A stretch of DNA of 64,000 bases from Chlorella sorokiniana. Taxonomy: Eukaryota > Chlorophyta > Trebouxiophyceae > Chlorellales > Chlorellaceae. Below are positions 35,164 to 48,400 of this stretch, in pieces. Position 1 is the first letter of the stretch; every line of letters begins with the position of its first letter. The notes beneath the pieces were generated by a model. It was not told where the DNA came from. It worked only from the letters and a program-made list of their open reading frames with translations, and made no database searches. Both the position numbers and the translations under genes were made by a program. The stretch is from the NCBI GenBank assembly GCA_025917655.1, contig CP084615.1, positions 2,976,001-3,040,000 of the forward strand, given 5' to 3'.

Positions 35164-38100
35164 ATGACGGATCTTGGGGCTTTCAGCGATGCAGCTTTTG
35201 ACCCGAAGCAGTTCATCAACCAGGCCTGCAAGGCCCAGACGGGTGACGAGCCGCTGGAGCGGTGAGCGCCAGCCTACTAATGATGCCGCCCTCCCGATCT
35301 GCGCACAGCGCCGGCCAACAGCCCACGGTGGAGCTGCCCACCGCCCACCGCCGCTCTTGGGTTACCCACCGCCGCTGCCGCCACCCCTGCCGTCGCCCCC
35401 TCCAGCGTCTTGGCGGAACTGGAGATGAAGCTGCATCTGTCCGCGGAGGACGTGTCGCTCTACCTCCAGGACCACAGTGCGCGCGCCATGCAGCGCATCC
35501 CCGCAGCCGCCAAGGAGCTGCTGCGCATCCAGGTAAGCGGCGCTGGGCTTGCTCTGACAAGCAGCGGTTCGAACCCGCTGTGGGTGCTGCGCCCTTGTCT
35601 GACGCCAGCCAATGGGTGGCAGTATACCTTTGTTTGAGACGTGCCCAGCTTGCGCCAGTGAGAAAACGTCGTCAAGAAGTTACGGCTTGCGCGCCGCCTC
35701 GTCACCCCCTCCCGGCATCCCTGCCCCAACAGGACGACGTGGCCGCGCTTCGCGCCTCGGCCGCGGTGGCACTGGCGCAGCTGGAGGAGGCGGGGGTGGC
35801 GGCGCGGCGGACGTGGTGGCGCAGCTGCGGCAGCTGGACACTGTGAAGCGGCGCATGGAGGAGGCGTGCAGCACGCTCAAGGTGGGGTTCAGCCTAAGCG
35901 CTGGGCCGTGTTTGCTGCCTCCTGTTTTCATGCACCCCAAAGCACCAGCAACCCCTTCGCCGCCGTCAAACTCCTTTGCTCGGCCCCTCACAACCCTGCC
36001 TCCCTCCCTTCCCCCTGCAGGAGGCTGCCGGCCTGTCGGCCCTGTTCCAGCAGGTGGACCAGCACTTTGCATCGGGCAGCCTGCCCCGCCTGGCCGACGC
36101 GCTGGCGGGCATGCGGCGGGGGCTGGCAGTGGTGGGCGACTCTGTGGCGGAGTTCCGGGGAGGGTGAGCGCTGGGCTGGGCTGCCGAGTGGCTGAGGCTG
36201 TGCTGTCCTGGCTGGCGGGGGGCTGGCGGGCTGAGCAAGCATGCTGAGGAAGGGAGGAAGGGAGGTTTTAAGGCCCCGCCTGCCCTGCCTTCAATCCGAT
36301 CTTGCTCCGCCGACGCCGCCCCCTGCTGCTGCGCAGCCGTGATCGCTTGGCGCGCCTCGAGGATCGCTTTGCCGGCATGATTGAGGCGCCGCTGGCTGCT
36401 GCGCTGACAAGGCAGGACGGTGAGCAGGGGCGCATGCTGCTGCAACACACCGACCGCAGGGACGGGCCCCCCGTCACCCACCTTGCAGCCTATCCCCAAG
36501 TGTTATCGGCGTCTCTGGGCACCTCGACCCTGTCCTGCCCCTCCTGCTCTGCGCTTCCCAAACAGAGCGCGCCTTCCCCCACCCATGCTGCCCGCCCTCT
36601 GCACCGCCCCTCTCCCGCCCTTCCCTTTCCCCACTCGCGCTCACCGCTTCCTGGCCTCTCTCCGCTTCAACCCGACCCATTTTGCGGCCCACTGCCGTGC
36701 GCCGCAGGCGAGGAGGCTGCCTCGCTGGCGACCATGCTGGACGGGGTGGGCCGCTCCGACGCGCTCCAGCGCCTCTACTGCTCCGCCCGCCTGCCGCCGC
36801 TGCTGGCGCTGTGGGACGGCTACGCGGCGGGCACGCCCTTTGCCACCTGGCTGCCCGGCTTCTATGAGCAGGTGGGTGGGTCGGGCGGATGCTGTGTTTG
36901 TGTGGGTTGGGGTGTGTGCTGCTCGTCTGCCATTTTGTGAGAGGTTGGTGTAGGGTGGTGGGGTTTTGGTTGTGGGGGCGCCAAACAGCCCGCCGCGCAG
37001 CAGGCCAGGTGGCCTGAGAGGAGCCAGCCAAGACCTTCGCCGCGGCACACCTGCCGCTTCTGGCCGCGGCCGCTGTCATGGTGTGGCCGACAGGGTGATT
37101 GTCCCCTGGTGCCTGTGTTCTGCCATCGTCGCTGGGTCACCCACAGCTGACGCCGGCTGTATGGCGCCCCCTCACGGCTCGCCCGCAGGTCGTCCGCATC
37201 TTGGCCAGCGAGGCCGCCTGGTGCGCCTCCGCGCTGCCGTCCCACAGCCCTGGCCTGCCGCTGGCGCTGCTGGGGGCGCTGCTGGCGCGCACCGACAAGC
37301 CGTTCAGGCAGCGGCTGGGGGTGGCCATGGCTGCGTCAGCGGGTGAGCTGGCTGGAAGAGGAGGCCATGAGTCTAGGGACAGCCGGGACCTCCCCGCAGT
37401 ACATTGCCCTTTTCTTGCAGGAAACTGCACTCCTCGCCTGTTCTGCACACAACACACACACACGCACGCTGGCCTTCATTAAAACCTCCCGCCGCCTGCC
37501 CGACTGGCTGCAGGCTCTGTGATGCCGCTGGAGCACCTGGAGCAGGCGCAAGCCGCCGCCACCTCCTTTGCCGCCGAAGCATTTGCCGCGCTGGGCGGCG
37601 GGCGCGGCAGCGGCGGCGACGTGGGGTCACTGACGCCCGAGGCCTTTGCCCCTGTGCACGCGCGGCTGCTGGAGCCCTTCGAGGCGGCGTTGGGGCAGTA
37701 CAGCGAGCGGGAGCTGGCGTACCTCGGCGCCGAGCTGGCGCGGATCGCCGCCAAGGGTGGGAGGCTTGTGCCGCACAGCAGGGCCACAAGTGCAGCGGCT
37801 GGTTGCTGCTGCTGTTCCCAATGATGGTGCAGTGCAGCCTTTGCTTTTACCTGCGGCTTGCATGGTGTCGCGAACTCGCCCCTTGCGGCTTGCAACCGTG
37901 CTGTTTCCCATCCTCCCCCGTGCAGGCTCCGCCTCTGCAGGCAGCAGCACGGACGCAGCAGCGCTGCAGGGCACGCTGGACCCTGCCTTTGCCGCTTGCC
38001 AGGCCGCCCTGTCCCGCTGCCTGCGCCTGACCGGGGGCACCGCGCTGCCGACCCTGGCGCGGGTGCTGGACCGTGCGGTGCAGCAGTACGTGGCGGCCCT

Positions 38101-39360
38101 TGCGACGGCAGTGGGCGCCGTGCGTGCGCAGCTGGCAGAGGCCGGCGGTGATGCAGCCGCAGAGGGTGCAGAGGCAGCGCTGCCGCTGCTGAACGTAGCC
38201 AGCCAACTGGCTCAGCGGCTGGCGGCTCTGCGAAGCGGCCTGCAACAGGCTGCTGTTGAGGCTGCAGGGGCCCTGCTAGGCAACGACAGCAGCGGTGCAG
38301 CAGCATGCGAGAGGGGGCTGCCCACCGCGGCCGCCCTGCGCATGTCAGCCCAACCTGCGTTGCGTCAGTCGCTCGCGGCGTTGGCGGCCGCTGCGGCCTC
38401 CGCGCCCCGATCCTGCCGCTGGCTGCGACAGCAGCGGCGGACCTGGAAGCGCTGGCGGCCGCGTGCGCGCTGGAGGTGCTCACTCGACGCCCCCGTGCAC
38501 AGCTGGCAATGCTGCCGCGCCTGCCAGAGTGGCAGCAGCGGGCTGGGGCGCTGCCGCTGCCCACCTTTTCCGCCTACCCGCTGCAGTACGTCACCTCAGG
38601 TGAGCGGATGCGCTGCATTTTTCACTGGCTGTTCGGCAGAACTCCGCAGCCGCTCTGTGAATGCAGCAGCAGCTGCTCCGCCACCCCGCCGCCACCCCGT
38701 TTCTATGCCCGCCCTCGGAGTGTCTCCCTGCCTCCCTTGCGCATCTTCACTGACCCCATCCCTCCATCCCTCCACCCCTCCACCCCTGCAATGCAGTGGG
38801 CGAGTTTCTGATGATGCTGCCGCAGCAGCTGGAAGGCGCGCTGCTGGGGGACGAGGGCGGCGAGGAGGCAGCGCAGCTGGTGTCGGACTGGATCGACAAG
38901 GCGAGCCTGCCTTTGGGGGCAGCTCCTTCTGCGTCTTTGTGGGCTGAGGCTTGAACCTGCGGCACGATTAATACAAACAGGGCAGCTGCCTGGCATCCGT
39001 ACCAACCCGAGTTCATGCCCGCTGGCCCTCCTGTCTTCCTTGTGGTTTGCAGGTGGCTCTGGATACCGCTGCGCACTACCAGCGCCAGCTGGGAGCTCTA
39101 CCTGGGCTGACTCCCGCAGGCGCGGCGCAGTTGGCGGCGGATTTGGAGTACTTCAACAACGTGCTGGCCACGCTGGGGCTGGCGGTGCCGCCGGGGCTGG
39201 CCGCCTGGCAGGCCGCTGCGGCCGCCCCGCCGACGGCCTGGCCGGCGTGGCGCGTGCCGCGGAGGAGGGCGGCGATGCGGCGGCGGTTGAAGCGGTGGCG
39301 GCTGTGGCGCGGCTGCGCGGCCTTGCTCCCAGTGCTGGCGCGGTCGCCGGCGGTCAGTAG
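35164..39360 (+). CDS. COG7: Conserved oligomeric Golgi complex subunit 7 (COG7)
   Basis: COG7 is part of the eight-subunit tether that handles retrograde vesicles at the Golgi. Exon 1 (35164-35261) matches the typical COG7 start, FSDAAFDPKQFINQAC. Further exons: 35406-35532 (LAELEMKLHLSAEDVSLYLQ), 35733-35881, 36021-36163 (LSALFQQVDQHFASG), 36337-36419, 36708-36871, 37189-37342, 37514-37756, 37925-38599, 38797-38900 and 39053-39360. Near the C-terminus LPTFSAYPLQYVTSVGEFLMMLPQQLE (split here over two exons) and LAADLEYFNNVLATLG are characteristic. The intron after 38900 uses a GC donor (AAG/GCGAGC). Frame breaks occur near 35800, 38405 and 39235, at G/C runs. The protein is helical throughout, as expected for this tether, and length fits the family. 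Confidence 0.85.
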
Positions 39361-39682
39361 TTTGATTGTATCCAGCTGCTTGTGGTCTGATGGCAGAATA
39401 CCGTGCAGTCAGCTTCTTTGAGATGATGGAAAGGAGTCGGCCATCGTGGTTACAGGGGATGTGCTTATTGCATCAGCTAGCCGCAACGCACTCACAACAG
39501 CGCGCCCACGCCCAATATGCGCATCTTGATGCCACTCACTGCCTGGCTGGGCACAAAGTAGAGCCAAAGGTTGGAAGAGGCAGATGTGCCAACCTGGATA
39601 CGCAAGACTGCGTTGGGCGGGCAAACAGATGCCATGTCATTACTTTCGAAGAAAGTGCTGATAAGCAGCCATTGCTTGGCAC
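39361..39682. other. Intergenic, convergent gene ends
   Basis: This short gap lies between COG7 (+) and the ubiquitin-like gene (-). The true 3' end of the latter may extend into it: after the donor-like GTGAGC near 39765, a short last exon could start around 39690. Confidence 0.4.
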
Positions 39683-41463
39683 TTAATAGCTAGGGGCAAA
39701 CAGAAGCCTTCCGTTGCAACTGCCAGCAGCAGCCACGGCGGGGCAAAGTGCTGGCCCGCTCACTTGAGTACTCTTCTTGGCCCTTGATCGGCTGCACCTC
39801 CACCTTGCCCACTGTGTGGTACGGCACCTTCTGCAGGCAGCAAGCACGACAGGAACAGACTGTTGAACAATAGCATGTATTGCACGAGCTGGATGTGTGT
39901 GTATGTGGGGGCGGGGAGGAAATTGCAAGGCGGTCAAGGGCAGGCTTTTGGCTAGCGAGCTCGAGCCGCATGTTCCAGTCATTGGCCAGTCTCGCCACCG
40001 GCACAGCCCGGGCGCAGACGCCGCACCCACCTGCGTGGACATTGCTGAGCCCACCCACAGCTGCCGCAGCTCCGGTTTGAACGTCAGCCGCACCCGCATA
40101 AACATGCGCAGAGACAGTGCAGCACAGCCATCAGCTTCTTTGGGCCAGCGCGTCAGCTGCCATGTTGCGTAGGGCAGCTGCCTTGCTAGGAGCCATGCAC
40201 ACCACGCAGAATGAAAGCCGCACCTTTGTACCCTGGCTGTTGAGTAGGCCTGGGATGTACGTCTGGTCGTCGCGCAGCGGAACCTGCAGCCCATTGTATG
40301 CGAATCACCCGACATGCGGCAGGTTGCTGCCAGTTGTGGGGCAACCGTAGGAAGGGCTGGAGCCTCAGCTGTGTGACCAGCGCTGCACCCTGGTGGGCAA
40401 GTAATGCAGCCTGTGCTTTCTGGCACACCTGCTTGTCTTTGATGCCTGGCCAGCCGTCGTCGGGCCGCCCTTTGGCGATGACCTGCAGCCAGCAGCCTGC
40501 GCTCAATGCCCGAACACTTGTGCGTCCTGGAGGCAGCAGCACAGCTGCCGCCGGCCGCTTTAAGCCGCAAATGCCGAGATGCTGCAACTCGCTGCACGTG
40601 CCATAGCCATAGCCACACCTTCTTGTGTTGGTCCTGTTCGCTCCACGGCTCTGCAACAGGCTTGTCCTCCCAGTCCCCCTTCGACGAGCCCGTCGCCTGC
40701 TGCCCCAGGGCAGTGACCTGCACGCGTGCGGCAGACTGACGGGACGGCGGTCTGGTGTGAGGCGTGTCAGCAGCGTGCCGCGACAGGGTCCGCCGGCAAA
40801 AAGCAACGTTCGATACGAACAGCGGCGCATCCCGTTCCCGCTGATCGGCTTGCCTTGATATCTTCTGGTCGACTGCCCATCACAATCACCTTGGAGCCGC
40901 TCTTCAGTCCTGCCTCCTGCAGGAGTTGAAGGCAAAGTAGGGACAGGCAGCGCAGCGAGGCTGATGCAGCGTCTGCTCCGGCTGCGCTCTGGTTGTACGC
41001 GATGCTGCAGCAGCACGCAGGGACGATTCACATAGGCGTGCCTGCAGATTTTGATCATCCTTTAGCTGCCCCTTGAAGAGCAATTTCTGATTCTCGGATG
41101 GAATGCCTGCAGGCAGGTGTGAAAAGCAGCGTGTGGCGGCCCTGCCGCGGCAGGGCAGGACCGGCACCCACACAGGCTGCCAGCGCTAAATCATCAGCAC
41201 CGTTACGCCTTGTTCTGAGATTCATCACCTGTTTGAGATGCGATATCGGCCTTCAGCTCTGCAACAGTGCTGAGGAGGGGCCGAGAGGTTGTCACTGCCT
41301 GCTTGCCAAACACTATTTTGATGGCTATGCTCTCCCCTTGGTCGTCAAATGCCCTTTTCCTGTCGTCGGAGGCCCCCTGCAACTCCCCGGCACCCTGCTG
41401 CGGCTGCGCTCCATTCTGAGGCTGGGCAGGGCTGCCTGTGGCCGCCTCCTCCTCCAACATCAT
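39683..41463 (-). CDS. Ubiquitin-like-domain protein
   Basis: The start at 41463 gives MMLEEEAATGSPAQPQNG, an acidic/Gln-rich leader. A ubiquitin fold is then spread over three exons: IAIKIVFGKQAVTTSRPLLSTVAELKADIASQTG (41463-41229, split), IPSENQKLLFKGQLKDDQNLQ (41113-41042) and EAGLKSGSKVIVMGSRPEDIK (to 40854). Downstream exons encode GDWEDKPVAEPWSEQDQHKK, VIAKGRPDDGWPGIKDKQ, VPLRDDQTYIPGLLN, VRLTFKPELRQLWVGSAMSTQ and KVPYHTVGKVEVQPIKGQEEYS. The last resembles the C-terminus of plant UBL proteins of unknown role, from memory only. Two successive introns need GC donors. There is no di-glycine processing site after the UBL, so it is an integral domain, possibly a proteasome or chaperone docking module. 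Function is unproven. The 3' end is uncertain. Confidence 0.7.
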
Positions 41464-42439
41464 CTTATTAGGTATGCTTGTGTGTTGGTACCGGCGACAG
41501 AGAGTTTCTCTTCCAACAAACTTGCTGCTGCTGCTGAGGTGTCGCACACTGCCAAATGCGGCGCCGCCCCCGGGCGCTGGGCGCCACGGCGCTTGCGCTT
41601 GCAAGCACGCTGGCATGCATGTGGGCAGCCTGGGGCCCACACTTACAAGCATAGTCGTGGCTAGCCCTGAATATGCTCTGTCAAATACTAATCTTAACCC
41701 CTGAAGCCCCTGCCATCTGGGTTGCCCCGCGCTGGTTGACTAAGCCAGAGGTGTCCTTGCGGCACTGCATCCACACCTGGAGAACTTTGCTGGGGTGCCA
41801 TGACCTTTGAGGGTGCATTGCCGGCTGTCAACGACAGTTGTTGTCAGAGGCCACCTTGGTAAGCAGGCGTGGAGGACCGCAGCTCGCACGGCGACCCCGC
41901 CACCCTGTCCATGCTCTTCTCCATGCGTCTTTGACACGGCGTTCTCAGTTGCAGGGGTCCATTACATATGTCTGGCGCCCTTCCCAATCCACACGCGGGT
42001 TAGCACGACGCAGTCCAGGAGGGGTGAGCAATCTTTCGCTTTGTTCGCGCGGCTGCTGCTTGTTGCTCAAGGATAGATCGCACACGGTGTAGCAACGAGA
42101 TGCAGCGCTGCGCCTCAGCAAGCGGGCGAGTTGAGTTTTGGGGTGATGTCTGGGAGCAGATCAGCCCACGCGTACATTCAAGTGGACACGTGACGCCTGT
42201 TTGGCAATAAAGCTGACCTAAAAGCGGTCTGGCAGCAGGGTGGGACCACCAGCAGACTGGGCGCTTTCTGTGAGCAGCGCTCTTCCCGCTTCTTGCAAGG
42301 CACACCTTCGATTTTGGTTGGATAGCCCCAGATTACGCACCCTTCCGCCTCAGGCAGCGGGAACCCCTCCCACTTCGCCGCTGCTTCCCCTGCCCGCTTG
42401 CGTGCAGGCTCCCGCGCGCTAAGGCCAGCTTTGATGGTT
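41464..42439. other. Divergent promoter region, no supported gene
   Basis: This holds the upstream regions of the ubiquitin-like gene (-) and the SLC37-like gene (+). Small ORFs overlap on both strands without coding character. A 5' exon of the transporter could start here. Confidence 0.35.
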
Positions 42440-45400
42440 GACTGCTGCACCTGCAACCCTGGCCAGCCAGCAGGACAGTGAGCGGCAGCAGCTTGTGCCG
42501 CCCTCGCGCGACCAGCAGCCTGCACGGCGACGCGGCACCACCCCCGCCACCCCCGCCACCCCGCCACCCCGCCCCGCTCCCAGCCCACCCGCCTCCGCTG
42601 CCCCAGCAGCGACCGCGCCCGCGGCTCCCTCCGCGCTCCTGGGAGGCAGCCATACCTGCCTTTCTCTGCCGAGGGCAGCGGCAGCCTCGCTGACGCCGCC
42701 AGCACCCTCCAGCGCTTGGTCACCCGGGTCGTCCAGCCGCGCAAAGAGAAGGAGAAGGTGGACAGCGACCGCAAGGCCCGCCAGCCCGCCGCACCCGTTC
42801 TCCTGGCTGCCAGCAGCAGCGGCGAGCCGCTGGACCCTCTTGGACCCAGCGCCGGTGAGGCTAAGGGCAGCAGCGGCGTTGCGGCAACAGCCAACGGCCG
42901 CGCCGACCACGCAGACGGACCCACAGGCGTATCAGCCGACGACGGCCAGCCACCTGTGCGGCGCGTGGCGTTTGAGACCACCGTTCTGCTCGAGGACGGC
43001 GGCATCGTACCGCTGCGCACCGAATCTGCCAACGACCGGTCTCATTTCGTGCGCGGCGTGGGGCCCGTTGAGCGCCGCATGGACGCGCTCAAGCAATACC
43101 AGGTGGGCTGGGCTGGCCTGGTTGCTTGCACTTGTGGCACCCTGGAAGGAATTGTGGTGGATGCTCCTTGTGGAGCCGACACCTGCCCTGCCAGATTATT
43201 TATTGCGCCTCCGCCAGATCTCTGCAATGTCTCCTCCCCCGTCGCCCCGCCTGCAGGCGCCCTGGGGCTATCGCCTCTTGGAGAGCCTGACTCCCCGCGG
43301 CCGGGGCTTCTCCCTGGGGGTGAGGAACCCCTGTCGTGCTGGCTCAGGCTCTGGGAGTTGCCGTGATGCTGGGTGCACTGGGCAGCGCCCCCTGCCGCAT
43401 GGCGCAAGTAAAACGCAGCAAGCTGTGGCCATTTTCCCAGCTGCTCTGCCTACTGGACTCTCGGCAGCTGCCCCTACCTCTGCCGGCGCCCTGTGACACT
43501 GACGCTTGCTGCCCCTTGCACCTCCCACCTTTGTTCTCGCTCGCCTTGCAGACCAACCGCCTGATAGTCCTGCTGCTCACCTTCCTCTGCTACACTGCCT
43601 ACCACGCCTCCCGCAAGCCCCCTCAATTGTGAAGAGCGTGCTGCACGGCGACGCCAGCAACGGTGTGTGGGGCAGTTTTTGGGGGTGACAGTTGAGCGGG
43701 CCGTGTCCCCTGCATCCCAGCTGCTGCCCTGGACGACAAATGCTGTGTGCTTGCTGCTGTTCTGTTGGGCGTTGCCCGCCTCGGCAGCCAACCTGATATT
43801 CCACCCCGCCACCCCCCACCCCTGACCCCAGAGCTCGACCTGGATGGCTCCTGGGCGGGCGACGCCGCCAACAAGGGCGGCAGCGGCTGGGCGCCCTTCA
43901 ACCACCAGCGCGACGGCAAGGCGCTGCTGGGCCAGCTGGACGTGGCCTTCCTGGGCGCCTACGCCTGTGAGTGGGGGTGGGGAAGAAAGGCACCTTGCGG
44001 TTGTGTGCCGATTGTGCAACACCGACGTACCCATTTTTGTTTGCTGGGTGCTCAGCCTGCTGCTGCCGCCCGTCTCGCTGCTTCCCACCCAGCATCCCGT
44101 GCGCCCCCCGCAGTCGGCATGTTCATCAGCGGGCACCTGGGCGACCGCGTGGACTTGCGCCACTTCCTCACAGGTGAGTGCTTGGCATTGAGTGCGGTTG
44201 CGGCGTGACGGGAACGGCTCGCCTGCGGCGGCCCGCCTTTCCCCGCTTTGCTACACGCCTGCACCAGGTGCACAGCTGCTACGGCAGAGCACCAGCTGCG
44301 CGTTTCTGCCTTGGGGCACCGCATCCCCCCGACTACCCCCCCCCCTCACCCCGCTCCCCCGACGTCGCAGGAGGCATGCTTGGCAGCGGCGCGTGTGTGG
44401 CGCTGTTTGGCGCCGCTTACTTCTGGAACATTCACTCCATGAGCTACTTCATTGTGGTGCAGGTGGCGGGAGGTGAGACGGGGGCAGCCGAGTGGGAGGC
44501 GGTGGTGTGTGCCTCCTGGTGTAGGATACGCAGCATAAATTCCAGCAACTTTTGGGACGCCGCATGAAGCTCAGGCAGTACAGGGGCCCACTCCCCTTGC
44601 CCTCCCAAAGAAAGTATGCCGTCGCTGCCGCCCGCCCCCGCCCCGCAGGCCTGCTGCAGGCCACCGGCTGGCCGAGCGTTGTGTCGGTCATGGCCAACTG
44701 GTTTGGCAAGGGCAAGCGCGGGCTCATCATGGGCGTGTGGAATGCGCACACGAGCGTGGGTGAGTGCTGGGCGCGGCGGCAGGGCGCTCAGCACAGCCTC
44801 AGCGCTGTCACGGCCTACGATGCCTGGCAGCCCATCCCGCCTGCAAACACCTCCTTCTGCCAGCGTGTTGAGCCTTCGCTGCACCCACTCATCCGCTCAC
44901 CCCACCCAAGACTTGCGCATCCCTGCCAGTCTTTCAACCCCACCCGCTTGTCCGCCGCCCCCTGCAGGCAACATCATCGGCTCTCTCATCGCTGCCTCCA
45001 TGCTCAAGCACGGCTGGGGCTGGTCCTTCGTGGTGCCGGGGCCTTCATTGCGCTATGCGGTGCGCAGCAGGGCTGATGGGACGAGTGGTGTTGTGGATGA
45101 GCTTGTCGCTGTGATGCTCGCGCCGGCGTTGCCCAGCCCTGCACAGCGAACCTTTACAGCTTTGCACTTGCGGGTGGCAAGGGCAGGAGTTTGTGTGCTT
45201 CCCATGATGGGCAGCAGCATCGCGCTCCACCAACGCTTCGCTCGCCGCTCACTTCTGCATCCCTCGCGCCTCCCCTCCGCCGCAGGTCTGGTCGTGTTTT
45301 CTTTCCTGGTGGTTGAGCCGCAGGACATCGGCTTCCTGCCGCAGTCCGGCTCCGTGCTGGGCTCTGAGGTGGGTTCGAAGGGTAGGCAAAGGCGGTGCTG

Positions 45401-48400
45401 GAAGCACTCCTTCGGGGCCTGGAGAAGGGCAGGTGGTGCTCATTAGCTCCTGAGCCCGCTGAACATCGTGTCTGCCCGCCCACGGTCAGCGTGCAACATG
45501 CATCCCGCTGCCCTCCTGCCAGTTACCCTGAACCCGGTCCCGGCCTTTTTCGTCCGGGACCCACATCAATGTTTTGCTCGCTGCGCTCGAGCAGATGTGG
45601 CAGACCACTCCCACCTTACCCCCTGCCCCTTTCCCCCACGCCCGCAGGCCGGCTCCGAGCCGCTGACCCCGCGCAGCGAGGCGAGCGACGTGAGCGGCAT
45701 GAGCGCTGAGGCGCGCGCCTACCTGGAGCGCCACCTAGCCAACATCGCGCGGGGCGCGGCGGCCTCGTGCCCGCCCACGTCCAGGCACAGCTGGGTGAGG
45801 CGCTGCGGTGCGGGCAGCTGGGGGACGAAGGAGGAGGCTGCGACAGGCGTGGCTATTTATGATGCGGGGTTTCTTTAATGTTGTCGTTAATGTTGTCGTT
45901 CAGAGCCTGGCTGACGCCCCGTGCATGGCAGCCCCCAGCCATTGCGCCCATATTGGGCCCCCACCCCCTTCTCCGCCCCCGCGTGCCCCCTGGCAGCCGA
46001 GCACCACTCCATCCATGGCGGTCGTGGCAAGCACGGCCTGTGGGGCATGGGCTCCACCCTCGTGCTTCACAACAAGCGCAGGTGGGCCTGGGGCTGGCGG
46101 TCCTGCCTGTCATCAGCCTGTACGTGGCAGCACTGCTACTGGGCATGGATATGCGCCTGCCGCCTGCCGCTCGTTCCCCCTCTTCGCTGCTGCGCCAATG
46201 AAACCGCCTGGCTGCCGTCCCTGGTAGCCACGAGCGGGCTGCCCATGTGGCACATGCCGCGATTGTGTGACGGCAATGCTGCTTTGAAAGCTGCCGTGCC
46301 TTAACAGCTGCCTCCAGCTGGCTGCGCAGCATGGCGCCATCCGCCAACCCCTCCCTGCCCTGCCTCCGCTGTCCGCCGCTCTGTTCCGCCCCTGATCGCC
46401 TGACCTGCCGCCGCCGCACCTGCACGCGCGCAGGGACAGCGTGGAGGGCAGCGAGGCTGACCTGCTGCTGGGTGGCTCCCCTCGTTCCGACCGCACCTTC
46501 ATGTCCACGCGCGACAAGGTGTGTGCCTGCTTTGTGGAGTGAGGGTGGGCAGGAGCGCTCTGGCGGGGACGCTCAAATACCGAATAAGGCTGAGGATATG
46601 AGCAGGGTCGTTGCGCGCCTGCTTTGTGGGTGGTTGACTGGTTGAATGGTGCCACACTGCATCCACCTCCGCCATCTTTTCCCGCCCCGCCCACAGGCCG
46701 CCATGTCGTTCTTCGCAGCTTGGTGCATCCCAGGAGTGGCGGGTGAGCCCTTGCCGCCTGCGACCCTCGCTGCCGCGTCTGGTTGTTCAGCGCCCCATCC
46801 AGCTTGCTCACTGGTGTTCCCGGCTCTGCACTCTATCCCCTTTGGAGGACTCCCATCCCTCAACATGTGCATGTTGTTGTACGGCAACGGTGCGAATGCC
46901 TGTTCCCCATGGTTTATTGCAGTGTTTGCCATGACCCTCTTCTTCGCCAAGCTTGTGGCCTACACCTTCCTCTACTGGCTCCCATACTACATCTCAACCA
47001 CGGCGGTGGGAGGCCGTGCACTCACCCCATCGGTGAGTGGTCCCTGCGAAGGTCGGGGGTCCCTGCAGTTACACCTGGATGCTGCCTTGTGAACGGCTCC
47101 TGCTTCTAGGCCTTTGCAACAGTGTTGCTACTGGTACGGTTGGTCGTGCTTGCTGGGTGCTTCCAAGCTGTGCATGGACTGGAGCACGCGGGCTTGATTT
47201 GCTTGCTAGTTCATGACATATTCATGCACCGCATCTCGACCCGCTGGGTCTGCACCCGTTGCCTGAGGGCCCCACCCTCCTCACAACCTGTTTTCACACA
47301 GCTGCCTCCTACTCCCCTGACTGTCACGCAGGAGGCAGGCAACCTGTCAATTCTGTTTGACGTGGGCGGCGTGCTGGGCGGCGCAATTGCCGGCTGGCTG
47401 TCAGGTTGGCAGGCTCAGGGGGACCGCTTGCCTCGCCACGCTGCCATCCCGCCTGTTGCTTCCCCTCCTTCCCGCTGCTCGACCGCGCATAGACACTTCT
47501 TTGCCTGCATTCATGTCTATCCTTGCAGCGCAACACCCGCGACCTGCCCATACCGTCCCTTTTTTTGCAGATGCTTCTGGCGCCTCGGCCCTCGTCTCCT
47601 TTGTCTTTGTCTTCTCCGCTATTCCTTTTCTCTGGCTGTACCGCGCCTACGGAGAGGTCTCGTTCCTGGGTGGGTGAAAGACAGAGCAGCATCTCATTCT
47701 GCCTGTCTGAGCGTAGTGCAAATTGTATGAGGCCGGGTGGCAGCGGGGTGCAAGCCTGAAATGAGGCAGGCAGCAGCATCCTGGCGGCAGCCTCCCCTGC
47801 CGCGGAATCCGCCTCTATGCCTGCGGCGCTACAACCCACCCCCGCCTCCTTGAACATGGCGTCTTCTGCTTCCCTTCAGCTTCTGCCCCTCCCCGCTTTG
47901 TTCCCACCGACCTTCTTAATTACTCGCTGTCGGCGCCCCCTCGCCTGCCCATCCCCCTCCCAGTCAACATCGCGCTGATGATGACGGCGGGCTTTTTCGT
48001 CAACGGTCCCTACGCCCTCATCACCACGGCAGTGTCGGCAGATCTGGGCACACACAAGAGCCTGGCAGGTGGGCAGAGTGTGTGTGTGTGTTGTTTCGGG
48101 TGGGCTGGCTGCGTTGTGGGGTCGCTGTAATCGCTCAGGGCGGCTGCCGCTGAGGTGGCTGCACTTGGGGCTTGAATGTAGGGAGACGTTGCTCAACCGC
48201 CAGGGCCCTTTACCATGCCCTCCCGCTGCATGCTGTGTGGCCTGCCTCCACCTGTCCACTTTCTTTGTGTTTGTCTCCTGCACGCGATCCTACCGATCCC
48301 CTTCTGCCGCTGTCCTCCCACCCCCGTGCCCAACCCATACCATGTGCACTTCCGCTCTTGCCTCTTTTATGTGCTGCAGGCAACGAGAAGGCTCTGGCCA

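Noticed and set aside
35514-35590. tRNA-like T-arm (AGCGG TTCGAAC CCGCT) in a COG7 intron
   Set aside because: The T-arm pairs perfectly, but no 5' acceptor strand complementary to the following GTGGGTG and no D-arm or anticodon arm is found at the right distance. It is probably chance.
42178-43032. 284-codon minus-strand ORF
   Set aside because: It is antisense to the N-terminal exon of the SLC37-like gene, whose plus-strand reading is supported by the downstream exons.
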